Assembly: GCA_034440115.1 (NCBI GenBank) | Contig: JAWXBM010000146.1 | Span: 1-19,126, forward strand | Direction of reading: 5' to 3' | DNA length: 19,126 nt | Origin: JAWXBM01 sp034440115 | GTDB taxonomy: Bacteria; Pseudomonadota; Gammaproteobacteria; Xanthomonadales; SZUA-36 | In this document: positions 1-8,226 of the stretch, piece by piece | How the letters are laid out: each line of letters opens with the position of its first letter | Numbering within the stretch: position 1 is the stretch's first letter | Position numbers and translations under genes: made by a program | The notes under the pieces: generated by a model | The model's database searches: none | What the model saw: the letters and a program-made list of their open reading frames with translations, nothing else | Told to the model about the DNA's origin: nothing

Positions 1-2
1 AC

Positions 3-284
3 CAGATCATTCGTGAAGCCAGCACCACCAAGAGCATGGAAGTACGTCCGTTTTCTGATCGTGGACCACTGACTTACGTGAATACCAACCGCCTTTTGAA
101 GAATTCCAACTGGGACATTTCCCTGAGCAAAACCGGCTACTTGAATGAATCTGGCCGCTGTCTGGTCATGCAGGCCAAAATTGAAGGTGAGCCCGTGTTT
201 ATCGTGCTGTTGAATTCATTTGGTAAGCTAACACCCTTCGGTGATTCAAATCGCTTGCGCAAGTGGATGATGGCGCAGAGTTAG
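3..284 (+). CDS. pbpG: D-alanyl-D-alanine endopeptidase (PBP7/PbpG-like, peptidase S11), 3' end only
   Basis: The reading frame is open from the left edge, so the gene begins outside the window and only the last 93 residues are visible. They contain the third active-site motif of penicillin-binding proteins, K-T-G, within LSKTGYLNE. This is followed by a GRCLVMQ strand and a hydrophobic FIVLLNSFGK strand, the usual end of the S11 catalytic domain in PbpG/PBP7. Known members are periplasmic D,D-endopeptidases that cut peptide cross-links in peptidoglycan. There is no long extension after the catalytic domain, which fits PbpG better than the DacA/DacC carboxypeptidases, which carry an extra C-terminal domain. 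The SxxK and SxN motifs lie upstream and cannot be checked. The first in-frame ATG in the window (36) is internal, not a start. Confidence 0.8.
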   Translation, partial: QIIREASTTKSMEVRPFSDRGPLTYVNTNRLLKNSNWDISLSKTGYLNESGRCLVMQAKIEGEPVFIVLLNSFGKLTPFGDSNRLRKWMMAQS

Positions 285-398
285 CAAATCAGGTCAGGCG
301 ATGAGTGGCCGCATTAACGTTATCAACGGTAGTGCCCCGAACACAACAGCGTGATAAATTTTCCTCGCTTGGATTAACGGACCAAAAGGATATTGGCC

Positions 399-992
399 AT
401 GATCATGTGGAAGGGATGCTACCCTAGTGCTTGTCGTGCCTTAGTTACGGGCTTTTCAGTTATCGAAATTCTCATTACGCTGGTACTGATTGCCATATCC
501 GTCAGCCTGGCTTTGCCCTCACTGCAACAATTCTCAGCTAATAATCAGGTGCTGGCAGCCAGCAATTCCATTGTCAGCGGTCTCAATATGGCTCGCTTCA
601 ATGCCATCACCACCGGTGAGGAAACCACCATCTGCCCATCCGCAGACGGCCAGAGCTGCAGCAATGACAGCTGGAGCAGCGGCTGGATCGTATTTGCTGA
701 CGAAAATGGTAACTCAGCCGCTGATGCGGCCGAGCTGGTACGTATTGTGGAAATTGAAGGCAATATCCAAGCCAGTGGTTTTGGAAACGCCCTGACCTTT
801 GAATCCGATGGCACCACTTCACGCGACAGTGACACCGTCATTACCAGTTGCTACAAAAATGCAGGGGTCAGCAACAGGTGCGTCGACGTAACAATAAACC
901 CATTTGGCTCCATCGCCTCAGCTGAATCGAATTACATGGAACCGGAAGTGGCATCGACCGGCGATAACCCGGTCAGCGGCACTACATCATGA
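399..992 (+). CDS. fimU: Minor type IV prepilin, FimU/FimT (GspH family)
   Basis: First gene of the minor-pilin operon. I chose ATG 399 over the in-frame TTG at 393 because AAAAGGA ends at 390, eight bases before it. An 18-residue leader ends in VTG, followed by FSVIEILITLVLIAIS, a class III prepilin signal: peptidase PilD cuts after Gly and Glu5 is present. The C-terminal part has the GspH/FimT pattern, with a TICPSADGQSC segment followed by WSSGWIVFADENG, and a second Cys pair further on that could form a disulfide. FimU-type minor pilins help prime pilus assembly and link the PilVWX-PilY1 tip complex to the major pilin. The stop overlaps the pilV start in ATGA, so the genes are probably translationally coupled. 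The symbol could equally be fimT; position first in the cluster favours fimU. Confidence 0.87.
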   Translation: MIMWKGCYPSACRALVTGFSVIEILITLVLIAISVSLALPSLQQFSANNQVLAASNSIVSGLNMARFNAITTGEETTICPSADGQSCSNDSWSSGWIVFADENGNSAADAAELVRIVEIEGNIQASGFGNALTFESDGTTSRDSDTVITSCYKNAGVSNRCVDVTINPFGSIASAESNYMEPEVASTGDNPVSGTTS

Positions 993-1012
993 AGGACGGC
1001 ATGAAGGACGGC
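989..1012 (+). repeat. Two tandem copies of a 12-bp unit carrying the pilV start codon
   Basis: ATGAAGGACGGC occurs at 989-1000 and again at 1001-1012, immediately followed by a third ATG at 1013. Each unit is in frame, encodes Met-Lys-Asp-Gly and holds an AAGGA that could position a ribosome on the ATG that follows. Translation could therefore begin at any of three in-frame ATGs, which changes only the length of the cleaved leader. Confidence 0.9.
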
Positions 1013-1522
1013 ATGAACCACAGCAATAAACAGAGCGGTGTTTCGCTGATTGAAATTCTGGTAGCCGTGGTCATATTCAGCGTCAGCCTGACTGGCCTTG
1101 CTGGTTTATCCATCACCAGTCTGCGCAACACGGCCGATGGACATTTCAACTCTCAAGCCACCATCCTGGCTGACCAACTGGCCGATACCATGCGGGCCAA
1201 TCTCACTGGTTATGAAACCGGCCAGTTTGCCAGCACACCCGCCAGCACTGAAAAAGTCTGCGCACCAGGCAGCAAATGCTCAGCCGCTGAACAGGCCCAG
1301 TTCGATACGGGCAAATGGCAGACCCTGGTAGCCAACGTGCTGCCAGGTGGAACCGCATCGGTTTGTATGGACTCAACTCCGAACGATGGCCAACCCGATA
1401 ATACCGCTTGCGATGGCCTCGGCATGAATACCGTCAAACTGTTCTGGCTGGACAATCGCAGTAACGATGCTCTGGCCGAAGGTGAAACCTTTCATCGTCA
1501 TGTAGTCACGGTGGTGCCATGA
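989..1522 (+). CDS. pilV: Minor type IV prepilin PilV
   Basis: A short leader ends in SG before VSLIEILVAVVIFSVSLTGLAGL, with Glu at +5 as expected for PilD processing and methylation. The segment after it (LRNTADGHFNSQATILADQLADTMRAN) is typical of PilV. The C-terminal domain has a Cys-containing loop (KVCAPGSKCSAAEQ). Mature PilV is part of the tip complex with PilW, PilX and PilY1. The start is ambiguous because ATGAAGGACGGC occurs twice in tandem, giving in-frame ATGs at 989, 1001 and 1013. The AAGGA in each copy can serve as a ribosome site for the next ATG. The leader is 17 residues from 989 and 9 residues from 1013. Both ends overlap neighbours by 4 nt (fimU upstream, pilW downstream). 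Confidence 0.87.
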   Translation: MKDGMKDGMNHSNKQSGVSLIEILVAVVIFSVSLTGLAGLSITSLRNTADGHFNSQATILADQLADTMRANLTGYETGQFASTPASTEKVCAPGSKCSAAEQAQFDTGKWQTLVANVLPGGTASVCMDSTPNDGQPDNTACDGLGMNTVKLFWLDNRSNDALAEGETFHRHVVTVVP

Positions 1523-2361
1523 AAAATATTACGCATGTATATGCCAGAGGCACGACCATCATCGAATTGATGATTGCCATGGTGTTGGGCCTGTTGTTGA
1601 CGGGCATCATCATCGCCTTGTTTTCCAACGCCAAAGCCAGCTACCGCTTGCAGGACGGCCTGACCCGAATCCAGGAAGACGGTCGCGTTGCAGTCAGCCT
1701 GATCGGTGAAGAAGTTCGCAAAGCCGGCTTTCGCAAACCGGTCTGGAACGACCCGATGAATGGTTACTCACCCATAACCGATGGCTCAGTCAACGGCACC
1801 TCAAATAGCAACGACACGCTGCAATTCATGTACATGTCAGATACCGATTGCACCGGCGCCATCAACACCAACATAGATCCGGAAACTACCGAACCGGTAG
1901 CTGACTATAAGCAGATGACATTCGCAGTGGACGGCACCGGAACCCTGCTGTGGAGCTGTGCTTTTGGTACCAATCCGGATAGCCTGACCGTGCAATCGGC
2001 GAACCAGCCGGTGATTGATGGCGTGGAGAGCTTCCAGGTGCTGTATGGCGTGGATACCGACTTTCCGCCAGATTTCAGCATCAATGCATGGACCACTGCC
2101 GACAACATCGAACCCAAAGCCTCGGTCTGCATGCAAAGCCAATACCTGTGTGAGGCCGGGGGTTTACTCAATGACATGCTGGACGGTGTTCCGGTCGCGA
2201 TCAAACTCGCAGTGCTGATTGCCAGCCCCGAAACTGCCGAAAGCGAAACGATCAGCCAGAGTTTTGACGTTCTGGATGTGCCGGTCACTGTTACAGACAA
2301 CGATCGACTGATGCGCAAGGTTTACACCACTACCGTGACGCTAAGGAACATGACCATATGA
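1519..2361 (+). CDS. pilW: Minor type IV prepilin PilW
   Basis: The 280-residue product has an 11-residue leader ending ARG, then TTIIELMIAMVLGLLLTGIIIALF, a class III signal with Glu5. The stretch after it, SYRLQDGLTRIQEDGRVAVSLIGEEVRKAGFR, is the conserved PilW N-terminal region, in which the long helix is followed by an Arg-Lys-Ala-Gly-Phe motif. The rest is a large beta-rich C-terminal domain with several Cys. PilW is one of the core minor pilins that together with PilV and PilX form the PilY1-bearing tip. Start ATG 1519 overlaps the pilV stop and the stop overlaps the pilX start (ATGA in both cases), so coupled translation at near-equal stoichiometry is likely. Confidence 0.9.
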   Translation: MKNITHVYARGTTIIELMIAMVLGLLLTGIIIALFSNAKASYRLQDGLTRIQEDGRVAVSLIGEEVRKAGFRKPVWNDPMNGYSPITDGSVNGTSNSNDTLQFMYMSDTDCTGAINTNIDPETTEPVADYKQMTFAVDGTGTLLWSCAFGTNPDSLTVQSANQPVIDGVESFQVLYGVDTDFPPDFSINAWTTADNIEPKASVCMQSQYLCEAGGLLNDMLDGVPVAIKLAVLIASPETAESETISQSFDVLDVPVTVTDNDRLMRKVYTTTVTLRNMTI

Positions 2362-2939
2362 ACAGCAAAAAATCGCAAAGCGACTTTTCTGTGCAATACA
2401 AGCAACAACAAGGCGCAGTGTTACTGGTAGGCCTGATGGTACTGGTGGTATTGGCTCTGCTGGGTGTGGCCTATTCACAGGTGTCGGTGATCCAGGGGCG
2501 TCTGGCGGGCAACTTCAAGGATTTGAGCATTGCGTTTCAGTCTTCAGAGTCCAGCAGCCGTTGGGGTATGTCATGGCTGCAGAGTCTGGGCGGAGAGGTG
2601 CTCAGCCGGCCGTTTACCTGTAATGCCGACTGTGACGAAACCACACCGGTGCGCGAAGTGGGCTACTACTCGGCCCACCCCAGCCCCAAGAACAGCTATT
2701 GGTCAGATGCGGGAGTTTATGGCATTCGGCCCAGTGATGGCGAAGACATGCTCTACAGCGTAGCCATGGTTCAGGAACAGCCCAAGTACGTTATGGAACA
2801 GCAATTTTTTATGCGCGATGACCTCGCCGGCGATCCGCAGAAAGGTGTGGCGTTTTATCGGGTAACAGCCAAAGGAATGGGCACTCGAACGAACAGCGAC
2901 GCCATCGTCAGTGCCGTAATTGCCAAACGATTTGAATAG
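2358..2939 (+). CDS. pilX: Minor type IV pilus assembly protein PilX
   Basis: A 19-residue leader ends QQQG, followed by AVLLVGLMVLVVLALLGVAYS and then RLAGNFKDLSIAFQSSESS, the PilX N-terminal signature. The +5 position is Val, not Glu. Loss of Glu5 is a feature of pilins thought to sit at the very tip (as in GspK of type II secretion), where no subunit above needs to be contacted. The C-terminal part has a Cys pair (FTCNADC). The gene starts inside the pilW stop (ATGA) and ends 61 nt before pilY1. That gap contains no obvious terminator, so pilY1 is probably co-transcribed. Confidence 0.88.
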   Translation: MNSKKSQSDFSVQYKQQQGAVLLVGLMVLVVLALLGVAYSQVSVIQGRLAGNFKDLSIAFQSSESSSRWGMSWLQSLGGEVLSRPFTCNADCDETTPVREVGYYSAHPSPKNSYWSDAGVYGIRPSDGEDMLYSVAMVQEQPKYVMEQQFFMRDDLAGDPQKGVAFYRVTAKGMGTRTNSDAIVSAVIAKRFE

Positions 2940-3000
2940 CAGCCCATAAACACATAGCCAAAACCTGGCCAACACTGTTGGCTGATTTCGGAGTTCAAGG

Positions 3001-6000
3001 ATGAACACAATGACCAAACTTCCCATCACCCTGTTGGCGATGGCCGTTGCCTTCGCAGCCGGGCTGTTGACCCCCGTAACCAGTTGGGCCGCTTTGCTGT
3101 TGCCGAACGTGCCTTTGTTCGTCAACATCAGTACAACGCCTAATATTTTCCTGCAGATGGATGACTCCGGCTCCATGGACTGGGACATCCTGATGCCAAC
3201 GCATTTCACCACTTGTAGATACAACAAGAAGAAAAATTGCACTACGCTGGAATCTACTGGTGAGCTGTATGACTATTCAGGCGAAAAGGACGATAGCAAC
3301 CGCTGGATTTACGAAACTTTCGAATATGTAGAAGCCTCGAATGATGATGCCTACAGCACGGATTGCTCTGGTTCCTCCCGCCAGGTTATTGAGTTGTGTG
3401 GGTCACGCCCCAGCAATGTGCCGTGGGATTGGCGGGTAAAAAGCTCGTCCCTTAATGTGATGTTCTTCAATCCGAATATCGACTATTACCCCTGGGTGGG
3501 TTACAGCAACGCCTCGTTCGGTTCCGCCAGATCCTGGCCTGACTCATCCCAAAGCAGTGGTTACAACGACACCGAAAATTTGAACGGTTTTGTTTATAAC
3601 CACTGGATTGACAACAAAGGATTTTCCGGCAGCCGCCCGGATATGACCGACCATACCAATAGCTCCAATGGCATCGTTGATGAATGGGACAGTTATGTGG
3701 AAGTGACCGTGAACAGCAGCGGCTTCAATTGTGTGTTGAAAACCGCCTCACCTAACTCCAACGGTCTCAATCTCACGTCAACAGGGCTGGCGGCGGGTTC
3801 GACACAATGCCTTGCAGCTTTAGGCGCAAACGGTAACCTGGCGCAGCTACAGCAAAATGTCGTTAACTGGTTCCAGTATTATCGCCGCCGCAACATGGTG
3901 GCGCGCGCTGCCATTGCCCGTACGGTAACGGGTTTACCCTCGTTCCGTTATGGTTTTAGCACCATCAACGACGGTATGTTTGTGCAGATGCCACCGCCTG
4001 ACACCTATGATTTCACCACCCACAACAACAGCCTGATCAACCAATACATCGATCATCGACAGGCAGCACTGAGCACACCGTTAAGACGCGGCCTGGAGCG
4101 GGTTGGGCTCTATTATGCCGACGAACTCAGCGGCAAACCTTCACCCATCACCACCGCTTGTCAGAAGAACTTCACCATATTGTTCTCGGACGGTTTCTGG
4201 AATGGCAGCGATCCGATCCAGGTGAGCGGTGACGTGGATGGCGACGGTGGCTCGCTCAGCGATGGCGAGAACACTTTGCTGGCAGACGTCTCCAAATACT
4301 ATTACGACAAAGACCTTTCCGACAAACCCAATCTGGTACCTACTGACCAGTTCGATCCGGCCAGTCATCAGCACATGGTGACCTTCACGGTGGGCTTCGG
4401 TATTATCGGATCCTTGTACGACGACGACGGCGATGGCTGGCCCGATAACCTGAATAACGGCAGCAAATGGTACACCTCGGGCTCGACCGATAATGAACGC
4501 AGGGTCGATGACCTGTGGCATGCGGCCTGGAACAGCAAAGGACAATACATCTCAGCCAAGCGGCCGGAAGAACTGATCAACAAGCTGACCGGTGCCATTC
4601 TCGACATCTCCGACCGGGTGGGTGGCGCAGCTTCCGGTGCCACCAACGGTGGTTCCATCACCTCTGAATCCAAGGTATTCCAGGCCAAGTTTGACGCACT
4701 TGACTGGCATGGCTCTTTGCTGGCCATCAGCGTGGACTCCAGCAACGGTGAACTGGACCAGATCGCCTGGGAAGCCGGTGCCTTGCTGGATCAGAAGAGC
4801 AATTCCTTCTTCAGTGGCACTCGCCAGGTTTACAGCTACAACCCAGCCAGCGACAGCGGTACGACTTTCACCTGGAGCGGCTTGAGCACGGCGCAGAAGG
4901 CGCTCATGAACATTAACCCGGAAACCGGCGCCACCGATACACGCGGCGCTGAGCGGGTTAATTATATTCGTGGTGTTGATACCGGCGAAGGCACAACTTA
5001 TCGTCAACGTCAGCACATCCTGGGTGACATCAGCCATTCGGATCCACAGTATGTGGGCGTACCGCCCTTTTTCTATCCGTTTGACGATTACGCCAGCTTT
5101 GCCCGCGGCGCACAAAACCGGCCTGCGATGATCTACGTAGGTGCCAACGACGGTATGTTGCATGCTTTCCGCGAAAGTGATGGTGTGGAAGTATATGCTT
5201 ATGTCCCGAACGAGGTTTTACATAAGTTGCCAAAGCTGACCTCACGCTACTACGGTCATGAATTTTATGTAGACGGATCCCCTGCCTATGGAGACATACA
5301 GATTTCCAACAGCTGGAAATCCATCCTGGTCAGCGGCTTGCGCAGCGGCGGACAAGGCATATTTGCTTTAGACGTCACCGACCCTGAAAACTTTGGTACG
5401 TCCAATGTTCTGTGGGAATTTACTGATGAAGATGACCCCGACCTGGGCTACTACTTTGGCGAACCCCAGATCAAAAAAATGCAAAATGGCAAGTGGGCAG
5501 CCATATTCACTTCTGGCTACAACAACACCGTTGCAGATGGCAATACCTCTTCTACTGGCAAACAGTACGTCTATATTGTGTTTATCGAGGACGGCTTGAA
5601 TGGCTGGTCGTCCAGTGATTTCCGCAAGATCGAGCTTCCGGGCGCCGACGGCCTGTCATCACCGGCTGTGACTGATGTGGATGGCGACAGCCTGGCTGAC
5701 TATATCTACGTTGGCGATCTGGACGGCAATATGTGGAAAATTGACGTCACCTCTGAAACCAAGGCCAACTGGAACGTGGCTTTCTCTGGTGAACCATTAT
5801 TTATCGCCAAAGACGAAGACGGAACCCGGCAGCCCATTACTACACGCCCCGCTATCATGCGTCATCCTTTGTCCATACGTGAAGGCGTGATGGTCATCTT
5901 CGGCACCGGCAAGTATCTTGAAGTGAACGACGATGTGACCGAAGACGTGCCGCCACAATCGGTATATGGAATCTGGGATCGTGACGGTTATTACTTCAAA

Positions 6001-6666
6001 CCCCAAAATCTGCGCAACAGCTATGGCGCACATGACTTTAACCGCGACGACTTAAGTAATCCAATGATCACTGTTGACACAACCACCAATCGACGCATCA
6101 TTCATGACAATGAAGCGAACTTAGTCAGGTGGTTCGATGAAGATGGCGATCCGGATAATCGTGGTTGGGTAATCGACCTGCCGGTCCAAGGCGAAAGGGT
6201 TAACCGCAACGTGATCTTACGCGACAATATTGCCTTCCTGGTCACACTGATTCCGGAAGAGGATGTCTGTGCAGCAGGCGGCAAGGGCTGGTTGATGGCG
6301 CTTAATGCCGAAACCGGTAATGCGCCGCGCTTTCCCGTTCTGGACATGACTGACGACAATATCATCGACAAAAATGATGTGCTGACCCGGGACAACCCCT
6401 ACATCGAAGGCGAGGATTCCAGCCTGGTTAATCCGGTAGGATTGGAAATGCTCAGTATCCCGAACCTGCCTACCCTGCTGTACGATGACCGTGCCTCCGA
6501 CCTGGGCAGCTTGTTCCCGCCCCGGGCCAATGCACCTCGAGGGTGTGGAGCAGCAGGAGCCAAGTCCTTTACCTATACCACCCGTACCAACGGCAGTATC
6601 GAAATGGTGGCAGCGGCTCATCAGCCCTTGTCATGTGGACGGCAAAGTTGGGACCAGGCGCATTAG
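3001..6666 (+). CDS. pilY1: Type IV pilus tip adhesin and assembly factor PilY1
   Basis: The 1221-residue product is close to the roughly 1160 of Pseudomonas aeruginosa PilY1. A Sec signal peptide ends near SWA30. An N-terminal von Willebrand A-like domain carries the MIDAS motif Asp54-x-Ser56-x-Ser58 (DDSGSMD). The C-terminal PilY1/PilC beta-propeller begins around residue 675 (ILGDISHSDPQYVG) and includes the IYVGANDGMLHAF blade. The calcium loop is Asp892-x-Asp894-x-Asp896-x3-Asp900, matching the site that controls pilus retraction in the Pseudomonas protein. Similar Asp-rich loops occur at 474-482 and 1046-1052. The C-terminus is intact (GRQSWDQ). Start ATG 3001 is preceded by GGAG at 2990-2993; ATG 3010, behind AAGGA, is an alternative. 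PilY1 sits at the pilus tip with PilV, PilW and PilX and acts in adhesion and surface sensing. Confidence 0.93.
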   Translation: MNTMTKLPITLLAMAVAFAAGLLTPVTSWAALLLPNVPLFVNISTTPNIFLQMDDSGSMDWDILMPTHFTTCRYNKKKNCTTLESTGELYDYSGEKDDSNRWIYETFEYVEASNDDAYSTDCSGSSRQVIELCGSRPSNVPWDWRVKSSSLNVMFFNPNIDYYPWVGYSNASFGSARSWPDSSQSSGYNDTENLNGFVYNHWIDNKGFSGSRPDMTDHTNSSNGIVDEWDSYVEVTVNSSGFNCVLKTASPNSNGLNLTSTGLAAGSTQCLAALGANGNLAQLQQNVVNWFQYYRRRNMVARAAIARTVTGLPSFRYGFSTINDGMFVQMPPPDTYDFTTHNNSLINQYIDHRQAALSTPLRRGLERVGLYYADELSGKPSPITTACQKNFTILFSDGFWNGSDPIQVSGDVDGDGGSLSDGENTLLADVSKYYYDKDLSDKPNLVPTDQFDPASHQHMVTFTVGFGIIGSLYDDDGDGWPDNLNNGSKWYTSGSTDNERRVDDLWHAAWNSKGQYISAKRPEELINKLTGAILDISDRVGGAASGATNGGSITSESKVFQAKFDALDWHGSLLAISVDSSNGELDQIAWEAGALLDQKSNSFFSGTRQVYSYNPASDSGTTFTWSGLSTAQKALMNINPETGATDTRGAERVNYIRGVDTGEGTTYRQRQHILGDISHSDPQYVGVPPFFYPFDDYASFARGAQNRPAMIYVGANDGMLHAFRESDGVEVYAYVPNEVLHKLPKLTSRYYGHEFYVDGSPAYGDIQISNSWKSILVSGLRSGGQGIFALDVTDPENFGTSNVLWEFTDEDDPDLGYYFGEPQIKKMQNGKWAAIFTSGYNNTVADGNTSSTGKQYVYIVFIEDGLNGWSSSDFRKIELPGADGLSSPAVTDVDGDSLADYIYVGDLDGNMWKIDVTSETKANWNVAFSGEPLFIAKDEDGTRQPITTRPAIMRHPLSIREGVMVIFGTGKYLEVNDDVTEDVPPQSVYGIWDRDGYYFKPQNLRNSYGAHDFNRDDLSNPMITVDTTTNRRIIHDNEANLVRWFDEDGDPDNRGWVIDLPVQGERVNRNVILRDNIAFLVTLIPEEDVCAAGGKGWLMALNAETGNAPRFPVLDMTDDNIIDKNDVLTRDNPYIEGEDSSLVNPVGLEMLSIPNLPTLLYDDRASDLGSLFPPRANAPRGCGAAGAKSFTYTTRTNGSIEMVAAAHQPLSCGRQSWDQAH

Positions 6667-6698
6667 CCTGATTCCACCCCGGGAACTGTGAGCAAAAC

Positions 6699-7142
6699 AT
6701 GAAAAATCCAATCAGGAAATCAGGAGCACGTCAGGTGGGTTTCACCCTGATCGAAGCCATGGTCGTGGTAGGACTGCTGGCCATCGCGCTCAGCCTGGCG
6801 GTACCCAGCTATACAGGTTATGTTGTTCGAACCCATCGGACCGAAGCGATAGAAACCCTGTTGGCAACGGCCGCTTGCCAGGAACGCCTGTACATCCGTA
6901 ACAACGTTTATGACGCCGACAGCTGCGAGGGCAACAGCCAGAATGATTACTACGCCATCACGGTTACCACCTCAAATGCCAATCAGAATTTTGCTGCTGC
7001 AGCGGCCCCTCTGGGTGGCCAGGTGGAAGACAGCTGCGGCACATTGAGTATTACTGACATCGGCGTTAAAACAGCAGGTGACCAGGGTGGAGCCTTTGCG
7101 CGACAGTGTTGGTCAGGCCGACATGCCAGCGCCGGCTCCTGA
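6699..7142 (+). CDS. pilE: Type IV pilin PilE-like minor pilin
   Basis: The 147-residue product begins with a 14-residue leader ending VG, followed by FTLIEAMVVVGLLAIALSLAVPSYTGYV, a canonical type IV pilin N-terminus with Glu5. The next helix (RTEAIETLLATAACQERLYIRNNVY) and the C-terminal pair Cys113/Cys137 (SCGTLSIT ... QCW) match the PilE minor-pilin family that closes the fimU-pilV-W-X-Y1-E operon; Cys60 and Cys76 form a possible second pair. The product extends ten residues past the usual terminal CW. The gene starts 32 nt after the pilY1 stop on the same strand. The ribosome site is weak (GTGAG at 6688-6692). No PilY2-like small gene lies between pilY1 and pilE, unlike in Pseudomonas. 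Confidence 0.87.
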   Translation: MKNPIRKSGARQVGFTLIEAMVVVGLLAIALSLAVPSYTGYVVRTHRTEAIETLLATAACQERLYIRNNVYDADSCEGNSQNDYYAITVTTSNANQNFAAAAAPLGGQVEDSCGTLSITDIGVKTAGDQGGAFARQCWSGRHASAGS

Positions 7143-7413
7143 ACGTGGAATTGGCAGGCGCCACTGGCTACTGGGCTTGGGAAATCTCAGAGTAATTGAG
7201 CGTTTGATTAAAGATATGGGCATCAAAGTGTTACAGGATGAATTTGCGGGAGGTGCTGGAAATCTGATTTTCATGGGCGTAGACTAAGCAACGTTAGTAC
7301 ACGGGGATAGGTACAAGGGATAGGCTGCACGCAAGGAAGCGGTCAACCAATCTGGCCTGCCAGGGCTGGATAACATTTGGGGTAAGGGCCAGGTGTGTTT
7401 TAAGGGGATTTAC
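7143..7413 (+). other. Intergenic stretch between pilE and the second fimT-like gene
   Basis: About 270 nt with no gene I can support. A 69-codon open frame (7078-7287) overlaps the pilE end in another frame, but has no recognisable product and no ribosome site. No terminator with a T-tract was seen. AAGGGGA near 7402-7408 is the ribosome site of the next gene. A short direct repeat (GGGATAG) occurs twice in 7303-7323. Confidence 0.4.
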
Positions 7414-8019
7414 ATGTTGTGCCAAGGGTTTTCGCTTCACTCACTTTCACGGTGTGCTCTCGCTCGACTGCATTTTGGCCGCTTTTATTGCGCTAAGCCT
7501 GGCCGCTTTCTGAGCCATCAAGCCGGACTATCCGCTATCGAATTTCTGCTCATTCTGGCAGCGTCTTCGGTGATATTTGTCAGCGCGGTTACTGCAGCTT
7601 CGCAGCGCAATGAACGTTTGCTGGTTGATGATGCCGCCAGAAATCTGCAATTGTCTTTTGCCTTTGCCCGCAATCAGGCGATCAGCCGCCGCAGTTCGGT
7701 TAGGGTATGCCCTGCTTCGCAGTTGCTTGAGTGTGCTGAACAAGGGAATTGGAATAGCGGCTTGATTGTGCTTGATAACGAGACCGGTGAAGTTCTGCGC
7801 CTGATAGAGCCGAGTGATAAAGATATTCAGTTTTTCACTGATTCCGGCGTTAGCCGATATGTGCAGTTCAATGAGCTGGGCGATGCTTTTGGAACGGCCG
7901 GTGAATTCCAGGTTTGCCATCAACTCCGGCAGGACTATACCGTCGGCTTGCGCGTGGCTGCGGTCGGACTGGTAGAGCATTTTGATGCGGATGCCAACCG
8001 CTGCAGCTCACAGGGCTGA
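7414..8019 (+). CDS. fimT: Second FimT/GspH-like prepilin with a long leader
   Basis: ATG 7414 lies five bases after AAGGGGA; the upstream in-frame GTG (7393) has no such site. The product is 201 residues. The prepilin motif is HQAG followed by LSAIEFLLILAASSVIFVSAV, with cleavage after Gly38 and Glu at +5. The globular part follows the FimT/GspH pattern: RNLQLSFAFARNQAISRRSSVRVCPAS, then a second Cys and GNWNSGLIVLDNETGEVLR, which parallels the equivalent segment of the FimU protein at 399-992. A leader of 38 residues is long for a type IV prepilin (commonly about 6-25), is basic and contains three Cys. The gene stands alone after a 270-nt gap and faces a convergent gene. It may add a minor pilin to the same machine; the exact role is inferred from family only. 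Confidence 0.8.
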   Translation: MLCQGFSLHSLSRCALARLHFGRFYCAKPGRFLSHQAGLSAIEFLLILAASSVIFVSAVTAASQRNERLLVDDAARNLQLSFAFARNQAISRRSSVRVCPASQLLECAEQGNWNSGLIVLDNETGEVLRLIEPSDKDIQFFTDSGVSRYVQFNELGDAFGTAGEFQVCHQLRQDYTVGLRVAAVGLVEHFDADANRCSSQG

Positions 8020-8071
8020 CAGGCTTCAAGCGAGCACAAACCCGATCAAATCGATGAGTCTGAAAAGGGTC

Positions 8072-8136
8072 GGCCGCAGAGCGGCCTCATACAGGGCGAT
8101 CATCAACGCCCAATGATGTAAGCGCGCCTTGCGCGC
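8072..8136. terminator. Cluster of three GC hairpins between convergent genes
   Basis: Three compact inverted repeats lie within 65 nt. GGCCGC-AGA-GCGGCC is at 8072-8086, GGGCG with CGCCC at 8094-8111 (8-nt loop), and GCGCGC-CTT-GCGCGC at 8122-8136. They sit between the end of the second fimT-like gene and the end of the oppositely oriented hydrolase, where a two-way terminator is expected. None is followed by a clear T-run on either strand, so intrinsic termination is only a suggestion. Confidence 0.4.
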
Positions 8137-8226
8137 GATGGGTGTCTAGCGGAATAAAAGCTGGCGAGAATATCACTGAGCTTAAGCTGAAGTATGCTGA
8201 TCAGCTTTGCAGAGCAAGGCGTTGAA

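Noticed and set aside
2703..3242. 179-residue open frame on the - strand across the pilX-pilY1 junction
   Set aside because: It is antisense to two well-supported pilus genes and its translation shows no domain or signal.
7078..7287. Small 69-residue gene after pilE
   Set aside because: It begins inside pilE in another frame, has no ribosome site and no recognisable product.
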